From Candidatus Goldiibacteriota bacterium (GTDB taxonomy: Bacteria; Oederibacteriota; JAAXVQ01): a stretch of DNA of 42,508 nucleotides. The stretch is from contig JAGVPM010000041.1 in assembly GCA_020052235.1 (NCBI GenBank), positions 1 through 42,508 on the forward strand, given 5' to 3'. Below, in pieces: positions 8,840 to 16,139 of the stretch. Below the pieces are notes generated by a model. The model ran no database searches and had not been told where the DNA came from. It saw nothing but the letters and a program-made list of their open reading frames with translations. The position numbers were made by a program, and so were the translations under genes. Within the stretch, counting starts at the first letter, position 1; each line of letters opens with the position of its first letter.

Positions 8840-9796
8840 ATGAAAAAAATTTGCGCTTTAATCATCGTGTCACTCCTGGCTTCCACGAGTTATGCGGATT
8901 TTCCCTATATGCAGTCCGGTGCCAGGCCTGTGGGCATGGCAGGTGCTTTTATTGCCGTGGCCGATGATATCAATGCTTTCTTTTATAATCCGGCAGGGCT
9001 GCAAGCTATTCAGCGGCTGGAAGCCATGGCCATGTATGGAAAATTATATTGGGGATTATCGGACGAGAGCAATTTATACGAAGGCACTGCGGCTTTGGCG
9101 TACTCCATCCCAGTTTATGGTACTGTCGCGCTGGGGTGGACAGGCCGGGGTCTTAGCGATTTTTATCAGGAAGACGCCTTCAAAGTCGGGTACAGCGCAA
9201 AAGTCCCGCGCGGTTGGGTGCAAGCCGTGAAATTAAAATTTTTATCGAATGTTTCGTTTGGGATTAATGCAAATATGTATATGGTGCATTTGGCTGAAAA
9301 TGACTATACCCGGTTGAGCTCATCTATTGCCAAGTTGTCCACCACAGGATTTAGCCTGGATGCCGGTTTGCTGGTTAAAATAGGCGAATTTAAAGCCGCG
9401 GTGGTGGCCAAGGACATTATGGAACCCGACCTAACCCTGACAGCGGCTGATAAGAATGTTTTGCCAATGGAAATTTCCGCAGGCATTTCTTATCGTTGGG
9501 TGGAATTTGGAAAATTGCTTGCCACTGTGGAGGTGATTTCCCGGGTGCAGGATTACAAAGCGCGCGCAGGACTTGAAAAATGGTTTTTCGAAAATCAGTT
9601 AGGTTGCCGGGCGGGGTTCGGATATGGCCGCGATCAGGGCGCGGATTACGCAAGTGACGCTTCCGTAGGGTTCAGCTATATCTTAAAAACAGCGTCCAAT
9701 ATGCCTGGTTTGGATTATGCCTTTACCTATCCGTTAAACGGTGGTATTGAAAATACGTGGGGAAGACATTTTTTTTCAATTTTTGTCAAATGGTGA
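8840..9796 (+). CDS. PorV/UPF0164-like outer-membrane beta-barrel protein
   Basis: 318 residues with a signal peptide cut near SYA-DF, and an AGGTGA ribosome site. The mature N-terminus has the signature of the PorV/PorQ/UPF0164 group: GARPVGMAGAFIAVADD followed by FFYNPAGL. The rest alternates short polar and hydrophobic stretches typical of barrel strands. Members of this group are FadL-like barrels; PorV is the shuttle protein of type IX secretion, while other members have no known role. The position directly after a gene with a FlgD-Ig-like C-terminal domain makes a surface-sorting link attractive, but no other type IX component (PorU, SprA, GldKLMN) is visible in the window. Confidence 0.8.
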   Translation: MKKICALIIVSLLASTSYADFPYMQSGARPVGMAGAFIAVADDINAFFYNPAGLQAIQRLEAMAMYGKLYWGLSDESNLYEGTAALAYSIPVYGTVALGWTGRGLSDFYQEDAFKVGYSAKVPRGWVQAVKLKFLSNVSFGINANMYMVHLAENDYTRLSSSIAKLSTTGFSLDAGLLVKIGEFKAAVVAKDIMEPDLTLTAADKNVLPMEISAGISYRWVEFGKLLATVEVISRVQDYKARAGLEKWFFENQLGCRAGFGYGRDQGADYASDASVGFSYILKTASNMPGLDYAFTYPLNGGIENTWGRHFFSIFVKW

Positions 9797-9848
9797 TATT
9801 TTGCATAAGCATAGAACACTTCATTTAAATGCCCGGATTGATGGGAAA

Positions 9849-11693
9849 ATGACCCAGCGTCTTTTAATGGGTTGTTTTTTATTCTTTTTTTTCTTGCCGA
9901 TTTTTTGCTTTGGGCAGGAACCAGGAAAACCGGAAGAGCAAACCACTTTAAGTGCTGTGCTGGGCATGCGCGGACAGGCAACACATTCTGCCGGGTTGGG
10001 AAGCGTCTACCATTCCGCCCTGGAACAATTTTTAACACTAAATATGCTGGGCACGCTTGGTCCCGAATTTGATTTTACCTTCTCATTCACCCTGATTAAT
10101 CCCGGCGATGAAAGCATCAGCCCGTATTATCAATCCGGACGGCGTTTGTTGGATAACCTAGTCATGGACACTCGTTTTCAAAAATGGCTGGGGCGTATTG
10201 GTTTTTTATGGGGTGACTTGTCTTCATTGACCTTTGAAGCTCCGAATTCCAAACGTCCTTTGTTATTTGACCGTGATCTCAATGCCGGAGAGGAAAAATT
10301 GCCGGATTTTTATAAGCGTTTATTTAAGGAAGGATTTTTAAACGAAGCCCAGCTTAATCCAATGGAATATTTTTCCGGCGGCCGGGGCGGTTATTATTGG
10401 TTGTATCGCCCCTTAATGGGTGTGCACGTAGAGAATAATGATTTGCCCTGGGGTGGATACTTTAAAATTTATTCCGGAAAAGCGGAGGGCTATTTTTCAA
10501 AGCAAAAGTTCCTTTCGGAGCAGGGCGGACGTATAGGGCTCAACTTTGATAAGGCTCAATGGCTGGAGAAAACGAAGGTTGAAGTTAATGCCTACAACCA
10601 ATCCAATGACCGGGGCGAAGTCTTGGGTCTTGGCGGGGACCCGGCATCTGCACTGCAAAACAACACTGTGGTTTCAACCCTATTGGGGTCGCAGCTTATT
10701 CCCAATTGGAAGTTTGAAGGCGAATTAGGCAGGAGTTTTTTCAACAGCGAGACCCAGGGTTATGAAGATTGGGCGCTTAATCTGGAAAATACATTTTTTC
10801 TTGAAAAAATATTCGCTTGGGATTTCCGTCTGCCGGTTTCGGTAACTTATCGTAAAATTAATCCTGACTTTATTGGCCAGCAAAATTCGATTATCGACAG
10901 CGCCATCTATGCCTCTAAGCGGGTTTATCAATCCAGCTTGGGGGATTCAAGTTTATTATATAATAATGAAGAAACTTGGCAGATGGATGCCAAGTTCGGC
11001 GGGGAGCAAACCCTGCTGAGACTTATTTATGGCGGGCGCCATCAAATTCACGATACCGGCAATCAGGTAGCTTCGACTCATTTTTTAGATTCCATTCATA
11101 ACAATGGTGCGGCCTGGTGGCATATTTTTTTCACCAATTATGGTCAGACGTCCAACCCGGCTGCTCAAGCGTACAGCAGCAATGCCCAAGGTTCGCGTAA
11201 AATTGAGACCATGTACTACCGTGGGAATACGGAGACTATTACGCTAAAAAATCCCATTCCGAGCCGGAAGTATCTTTCGTTTTTGAATTTTGAAATCCGG
11301 CAGAATCTTCAGCCATGGTTTGATCTTTCCAACCTGTTTTTTCTCCAGCTTTATTCAGATTTTCAAAATTTGCACGAACAAGTCGAAGGTTCGCCTTTTT
11401 TTAAGAGTTCTGACCTGCTTTTCCAATCGTATGCGCAAGCGGTGCTGGTTTACCAGCTGACGCAGCCGGTGTTTGTTTCCGCCGAATATGGATTGGAAAC
11501 TTGGCTCAGCGATCAGGTGGAACCTGGTGTTCGTTATTTAGATAAAAGTTACGGCGCCGGAGTTGATTTAATGTTGGATGATCGGACGTATGTTTTTTTT
11601 CGCTGGAAGCATTATCAGCACACAGATCAGGTTATTTTGGATAATAATTTCGGGGCGGAACAATTTTATTTGGAGTTTAAAAACTATTTTTAG
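9849..11693 (+). CDS. Predicted large outer-membrane beta-barrel protein
   Basis: The frame opens at 9741 inside the preceding gene, but ATG 9849 places a clear signal peptide at the start (MTQRLL followed by a Phe-rich core, cut near CFG-QE), so the shorter 614-residue form is preferred. The mature protein is rich in Tyr, Trp, Phe, Asn and Gly in alternating patterns and ends in Phe (EFKNYF), the usual last residue of proteins assembled by the BAM machinery. No TonB box, plug domain or known family is recognised. It is followed by a second protein of the same type. A role as a porin or scaffold for oligosaccharides is inferred from the neighbouring carbohydrate-binding genes. Confidence 0.65.
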   Translation: MTQRLLMGCFLFFFFLPIFCFGQEPGKPEEQTTLSAVLGMRGQATHSAGLGSVYHSALEQFLTLNMLGTLGPEFDFTFSFTLINPGDESISPYYQSGRRLLDNLVMDTRFQKWLGRIGFLWGDLSSLTFEAPNSKRPLLFDRDLNAGEEKLPDFYKRLFKEGFLNEAQLNPMEYFSGGRGGYYWLYRPLMGVHVENNDLPWGGYFKIYSGKAEGYFSKQKFLSEQGGRIGLNFDKAQWLEKTKVEVNAYNQSNDRGEVLGLGGDPASALQNNTVVSTLLGSQLIPNWKFEGELGRSFFNSETQGYEDWALNLENTFFLEKIFAWDFRLPVSVTYRKINPDFIGQQNSIIDSAIYASKRVYQSSLGDSSLLYNNEETWQMDAKFGGEQTLLRLIYGGRHQIHDTGNQVASTHFLDSIHNNGAAWWHIFFTNYGQTSNPAAQAYSSNAQGSRKIETMYYRGNTETITLKNPIPSRKYLSFLNFEIRQNLQPWFDLSNLFFLQLYSDFQNLHEQVEGSPFFKSSDLLFQSYAQAVLVYQLTQPVFVSAEYGLETWLSDQVEPGVRYLDKSYGAGVDLMLDDRTYVFFRWKHYQHTDQVILDNNFGAEQFYLEFKNYF

Positions 11694-11726
11694 TTATTCT
11701 TGTGTTGAGGGGAAGGAGGCTTTACT

Positions 11727-13493
11727 TTGAAGCTGGTATTCCGCATGATATTAGTTTTAATCCTGGCCGGTTTTTCTCAGAGCTTATGGGGAGCCGAGAG
11801 TAGTGCACGTGCCGAAAAAGCGAAAGATGCTACGGAATATGCGGGCGATCAGAAATTGGAAACTGTTTCGGTACCGGTGGCACACGATTTGGATCCAAGC
11901 GGGAAAGTTAAATTAGGTGCAGCCGTAAACGCTTCCTACATTGATTTCACCTTAGCCGGCCCAGCCGCAGGCGCGACCAAACGGTATCGTCCCTGGAATG
12001 AATATATTGATCTGCTTTTTTATGCCAACCCTTTGGCAGAATTACAAGGACAGGCCGTTTTTCGCCTGCAAAACGTTTTTGGGGGCTATTGGGGGGAACG
12101 CAACAGCTATGCCGTGCGGCGCCTTTTTATCAAAGGTGATTATATGGTGAAATTTTATCTCGGAGATTATAATGCCAAGCTCACGCCATTGACTCTGATG
12201 ACCAGCGAAGACGGCAGCGAATTGGACGCCCGGTTTTTCAAGGAGAAAAAGCAGAAAAATCGTGATGAACTTTATTTGCTGCCGGACGGCACATGGCCAT
12301 TGACCGGGTATCAAATCGGGTATTATCAAGATTTGGATGTAAAAAAACATATGGGGATAGGGATTAAAAGTTTCGGAGCGCGTTTGGGCACCCAGGGAAC
12401 CGCGACGGATTATTTTGCGTTTGCACACGACCAATATTTGGCAGCCGTGGCCGGGGATCTTGATTTGACCAAAGAATTTCATGCCGGTATCGCGTTGATT
12501 ACTCAATTCGACGTTCAGGAAACCGGAGACCAGCAGGCTGCTGTTTTCAGGAACAAGATATCCGATGTCAACGGCCAGTTATACTTGTGGCCGGATCGTG
12601 TAGCTATTCAAGGAGAATGGGCGACCAGTCAGAGTAATACGGACACAGGCCGCACAGACTATTTTTCCGATCAAGCAGTCCAGTTGGGTGTTTTGACGGA
12701 ATTGGAGTATTTTAAATTGGATGCCAAGCTGTTTCAGGTTGGAGGCGACTATTTCGCACCGGGGGCTCAAACCCGCATCCAGGATGCTGGGATTAATTTA
12801 CCTGTGATTACGGGTAATAATACCTGGGATTCTTCCAGCAACGCGTTTTCCTCTCCGTCCATACAACCGCATTACGACCCGGCGTATCCATTGAATAAAT
12901 ACAATAATCGTATTTTGGCTTCTCAACGTTTGGGTTTTTCCCCCTATGAAAATAACCTTTTTCCCTATGGACCGGCCACTCCCAATCGGAACGGTTACCA
13001 AGTTGCGTTGCGCCTTGATTTTTTAAAGCCATATATCCAGCCGGTTTTAAAATATGCGACTGCCTGTGAAATTAAAGATGCTACTGAAGACGGGAAGCGG
13101 AATTTTGTCCTCAAGGAAGCCGGGAGTCGTTTCTCGTGGGAATTTATTACGGGAACCATTGGCTACCAAAATGAAGATACCAGGAATGGGAATCATATCG
13201 CCATGACGACCACCACGATTCGCGGAGGTTTGGAGTTTAAGTTTCTTTCAAGTTTGGAATTGGCTTTGGGGTATAAACACCAGGATTTTAATGGCAGTGA
13301 ATTTATAGGCAATGTGTTTCAACCCTATATGGATCGAATTATCGACCAATATGGCGCGGGTGTTACCTACCACTGGTCGAATCGTGTTGAAATGGTTTTG
13401 GGTTATCAGATGAGCAAAGTCATGGATTTATTCAACGACCTCGGCAGCATGAGTGCGCACGAGGTTGACGCCAGTGTGAAAATGTTTTTTTAA
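11727..13493 (+). CDS. Predicted outer-membrane porin-like beta-barrel protein
   Basis: 588 residues. The TTG start at 11727 is supported by an AAGGAGG ribosome site seven bases upstream and by the signal peptide that follows directly (cut near LWG-AE). The mature protein has many alternating strands (LGAAVNASYIDF, MVKFYLGDYNAKL, LELALGYKHQDF) and ends in KMFF, a BAM-type terminal Phe. It is similar in style to carbohydrate or alginate-type porins but no specific family can be named. Thirty-three bases separate it from the preceding barrel gene and nine from the lipoprotein gene that follows, so all are probably co-transcribed. Confidence 0.65.
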   Translation: MKLVFRMILVLILAGFSQSLWGAESSARAEKAKDATEYAGDQKLETVSVPVAHDLDPSGKVKLGAAVNASYIDFTLAGPAAGATKRYRPWNEYIDLLFYANPLAELQGQAVFRLQNVFGGYWGERNSYAVRRLFIKGDYMVKFYLGDYNAKLTPLTLMTSEDGSELDARFFKEKKQKNRDELYLLPDGTWPLTGYQIGYYQDLDVKKHMGIGIKSFGARLGTQGTATDYFAFAHDQYLAAVAGDLDLTKEFHAGIALITQFDVQETGDQQAAVFRNKISDVNGQLYLWPDRVAIQGEWATSQSNTDTGRTDYFSDQAVQLGVLTELEYFKLDAKLFQVGGDYFAPGAQTRIQDAGINLPVITGNNTWDSSSNAFSSPSIQPHYDPAYPLNKYNNRILASQRLGFSPYENNLFPYGPATPNRNGYQVALRLDFLKPYIQPVLKYATACEIKDATEDGKRNFVLKEAGSRFSWEFITGTIGYQNEDTRNGNHIAMTTTTIRGGLEFKFLSSLELALGYKHQDFNGSEFIGNVFQPYMDRIIDQYGAGVTYHWSNRVEMVLGYQMSKVMDLFNDLGSMSAHEVDASVKMFF

Positions 13494-13502
13494 GGCGGGA
13501 TT

Positions 13503-14177
13503 ATGTTTTATTTTAGATATATTATTTTATGGGGCTTAATGGGCGGGATGCTTTTCGGTTTAGGCGGTTGCGCCAAGAGCAATCCCGTATTTCCGGTTGC
13601 GCCGGAACCCCAGGTCATCTCGGGAGCTCTGGATGATTTTGAAGAAGGAAGTTCCCAAAATAAATTAGGCGGTCAATGGTTTGTTTATGCCGATGCCTCG
13701 GGTACTCGTATAAGTCCGACCCCCAATACGTATACGGCCATTGCCATGTATCCCTTTGGATCGCCCGCAACACCCCGGTTTTCTTTTCGCTTTTCAGGAG
13801 TCTTGGCCCCGGCCGACCCCGGCCGGGTGATTTTTGCAGGTTTTGGATGTACCCTGAACTCTTCGGGAGCTTCGGTTGATCTTTCACGTTATCGCGGCAT
13901 CGAATTTTATGCCCGTTCCGGGGTTGGAACCCGGGTTACTTTTTTGCTTAAAAAACACGCACTTACAGCGGCCAATTCAGACTTTCAAATTGTCGTGCCC
14001 TTGACACCGGATTGGAAAAAAATCCGAATTGATTTTTCGGAGTTAAAGCAACCAGCAACAGCTTTTCCTATTTCTTTTTCATCCCGGGACATTGACTCGT
14101 TGCAATGGCTGCCTGCCGCCGGAGAAACTCAGTTTGATTTTCAAATTGATGACGTGAATTTTTATGGGTATAATTAA
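13503..14177 (+). CDS. Lipoprotein with CBM11/CIA30-like carbohydrate-binding domain
   Basis: 224 residues. The N-terminus is a lipoprotein signal peptide with lipobox LGGC, then a short spacer rich in Pro. The domain beginning at about residue 42 (LDDFEEG, then GGQWFVYAD) has the order of CBM11 and CIA30-type galactose-binding-like folds: a DLSRYRGIEFYA strand, WKKIRIDFSELKQP, and a final DFQIDDVNFYG strand. Family members bind beta-glucans, or act as assembly factors in other settings. Attachment to a membrane next to barrel genes suggests that it catches glycans at the cell surface; the ligand cannot be read from the sequence. Confidence 0.75.
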   Translation: MFYFRYIILWGLMGGMLFGLGGCAKSNPVFPVAPEPQVISGALDDFEEGSSQNKLGGQWFVYADASGTRISPTPNTYTAIAMYPFGSPATPRFSFRFSGVLAPADPGRVIFAGFGCTLNSSGASVDLSRYRGIEFYARSGVGTRVTFLLKKHALTAANSDFQIVVPLTPDWKKIRIDFSELKQPATAFPISFSSRDIDSLQWLPAAGETQFDFQIDDVNFYGYN

Positions 14178-14195
14178 ACCCATGAGGGAGCGCTT

Positions 14196-14888
14196 ATGTT
14201 AAAAAAATTAATACTCCTGCCGCTGGTTTTGACGGTCAGTTTGGTGTTGGCCAATGGATGCACCAAAAGGAATCCGGCAGCGCCCGCTGATGCTTTTGTT
14301 TTAACCCCTACGGCCACGCCGGTTACTCCCAATCTTCTCCTGATTGATGACTGCGAGACCGCAACGGTCATCAACAAATGCGGCGGCGCTTGGTATGTGT
14401 TCAATGATGCGGGCAATGGCGGGACGTCTCAAGTGGTTCCCAATCCGTTTCAAATGACGCTGCTTACGGGCCAGGGTGCGCAAGGCTCCAATGGATATGC
14501 TGGGATTACCGGAACAGTTACCACTGCGTTTGTCTTCGGGTTTATTGGCATGGGTACGGCTTTGGCGCCGGCCAACGGTAAAGTAGATTTAAGCCAGTAT
14601 CAGGGCGTTCGTTTTTTTGTCAAAGGCGACGGCAAAACGTATAGTTTGAAAATTCAAACTTCGAATATTACGGATTATGATTATTATCAGGTCATATTTT
14701 CGACCACCGGAGCTTGGGAAGAGAAAATTCTTCCATTTACGGATGCGATTTTTAAACAAGGCGGATTCGGCACACCAGTGTCTTTTCTACAGGCAGAGCA
14801 AAGTGCCACAGGGTTTCAGTGGCAGACCGTCGGGCAACCTTTCAGTTCAGTTGAACTGGAGATTGATAATATTTTTTTATATAAATAG
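14196..14888 (+). CDS. Lipoprotein with CBM11/CIA30-like carbohydrate-binding domain (second copy)
   Basis: 230 residues with a lipoprotein signal peptide (lipobox ANGC at about residue 24), preceded by GAGGGAG. The domain starts with LLIDDCETA and GGAWYVFND, followed by DLSQYQGVRFFVKG, W-EKILPFTDAIFKQGGFG and a terminal VELEIDNIFLYK strand. This parallels the neighbour at 13503 and the product at 27042, so it belongs to the same local family. It lies 18 bases after the neighbour's stop and 14 bases before the next gene. It probably binds polysaccharide at the cell surface; the sequence does not show which one. Confidence 0.75.
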   Translation: MLKKLILLPLVLTVSLVLANGCTKRNPAAPADAFVLTPTATPVTPNLLLIDDCETATVINKCGGAWYVFNDAGNGGTSQVVPNPFQMTLLTGQGAQGSNGYAGITGTVTTAFVFGFIGMGTALAPANGKVDLSQYQGVRFFVKGDGKTYSLKIQTSNITDYDYYQVIFSTTGAWEEKILPFTDAIFKQGGFGTPVSFLQAEQSATGFQWQTVGQPFSSVELEIDNIFLYK

Positions 14889-14902
14889 GAGGGGGAATTA
14901 CA

Positions 14903-16036
14903 ATGAAAAAAGCTTTAGCGATTTTAAGTACAATTTGGGTGGGCTTGTTTTTAGCAAACCCGGCTTTGGCATTAACTGCAATTTCACTTGAAAATGATAA
15001 TTTGACCAAATGGGAATCGTTCGCGGACAATAAATCTGACAAGAAGACGCAAATTTCACATGAAAAAATCGCCAATGAAAAAGGTAAGGACGTATTGAAA
15101 GTGAAGTATTTTTTAGATAAAGAAAGTTGGTGCGGAATTTTACATCATTCCATGAACCAGAAGTGGACTGCGGCTAAAAGTATCTCGGTTTTAATCCGGG
15201 GAACGCAAGACAGCATGGTACGAATTTCGTTTTTGGATTTAAATCATGTTTCCTATATCAGTGAAGTGCAAATTTCCGCGGAATGGAAAACTCTGACCAT
15301 TCCAATAGAAAAATTTAAACAAAATCCTTTTTTTCAGCCCGAAAATGCTAAGAAAGAAAAACCGCTCAATCTCAATATGGTCTATCAAATGCAGTTTGAA
15401 CCGTTGACCACAGGGAATGGTATTTTTTACTTGTCGAAAGTTGAAGTGAATGGCATCTTGTTGACATCGGAGAAAGTTGATAATGGCGTGGGTGCGAAGT
15501 CTACGGTTTCCGAGGAAGTGTTCGAAACTTTCGAGCGGAATCAATTGATCAATAAATATGTTTTTGAGGATAAGCAAAACGACGCTTCCATCAACGTTGT
15601 AGTTAAGACCAGAAAAAACGCTAAAAATAAAAAGAATGAAAAATATCTTGATATCGTCTATAACTCGGGTAAGGGCGAGTACGGTTGTGGTGTCGGTTTT
15701 GGTTCTTCACTGGGAGACACTTCTACCGCGTTTAATGCCAAAGGCACGACCTTGCTGCAAGTGGTGGCCAATGCACCCATAGGGATGAAATTTCAGGTCT
15801 CTGTTAATGAGGCGGAGAGCCATGATGGTGAAAAATGGACGTCGGTTTGGCAAAGTGGAGCCGGCGCTTGGAAGCGTTATGTATTGCCCATGAATACGTT
15901 TGAGAGAAATCAATACGCCGGCAATCAGACTGGAAATAATAAATTCGATTTGGAAAATGTCCAGACCGTGGAAATCGAGATTGCTCAAAAGCAAGGCAGC
16001 GGCACCATTATGGTGGATGACATTGTTTTTCAATAG
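14903..16036 (+). CDS. Secreted protein with two CBM11/CIA30-like domains
   Basis: 377 residues with a GGAGGGGGA ribosome site and a signal peptide ending near ALA-LT. There is no lipobox, so the protein is exported free or kept by contacts. Two beta-sandwich domains follow: about 25-190 (WCGILHH, AEWKTLTIPIEKF, IFYLSKVEVNGI) and about 210-377 (YGCGVGFG, AWKRYVLPMNTFERN, GTIMVDDIVFQ). Each repeats the order strand, W-K-x-ip-F and terminal D/V-rich strand seen in the neighbouring lipoproteins. The first domain is notably close to the N-terminal domain of the glycosidase encoded next, including an NPFFQPENAK block matching NPYFQPPNVK. A soluble glycan-binding helper of that enzyme is a reasonable inference. 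Confidence 0.7.
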   Translation: MKKALAILSTIWVGLFLANPALALTAISLENDNLTKWESFADNKSDKKTQISHEKIANEKGKDVLKVKYFLDKESWCGILHHSMNQKWTAAKSISVLIRGTQDSMVRISFLDLNHVSYISEVQISAEWKTLTIPIEKFKQNPFFQPENAKKEKPLNLNMVYQMQFEPLTTGNGIFYLSKVEVNGILLTSEKVDNGVGAKSTVSEEVFETFERNQLINKYVFEDKQNDASINVVVKTRKNAKNKKNEKYLDIVYNSGKGEYGCGVGFGSSLGDTSTAFNAKGTTLLQVVANAPIGMKFQVSVNEAESHDGEKWTSVWQSGAGAWKRYVLPMNTFERNQYAGNQTGNNKFDLENVQTVEIEIAQKQGSGTIMVDDIVFQ

Positions 16037-16044
16037 GCAATGAC

Positions 16045-16087
16045 GTTTCGCTGCCGTCCACCCTTGTAAGGTGGACGGCAGCGAAAC
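16045..16087 (+). terminator. Perfect 18-bp intercistronic hairpin
   Basis: The arms 16045-16062 and 16070-16087 are perfectly complementary with a seven-base loop. The hairpin lies in the 103-base gap between the double-CBM gene and the CBM-glycosidase gene, starting nine bases after the first stop. The bases after it (CTTAAAATTTCC) include only short T runs, so it is either a weak or partial terminator, or a processing/stability element separating the expression levels of the flanking genes. Confidence 0.6.
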
Positions 16088-16139
16088 TTAAAATTTCCCA
16101 CCTAGGGGCTTAAAAAATAAAAAGGATCAAAGAAACAAT

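Noticed and set aside
8840-9796. A complete type IX secretion system
   Set aside because: Only a PorV-like barrel and one FlgD-Ig-like C-terminal domain are present; none of the core type IX proteins was seen.
9741-13493. A SusC/SusD or TonB-dependent receptor pair
   Set aside because: No TonB box, plug domain or SusD-like protein could be recognised in the barrel genes or their neighbours.
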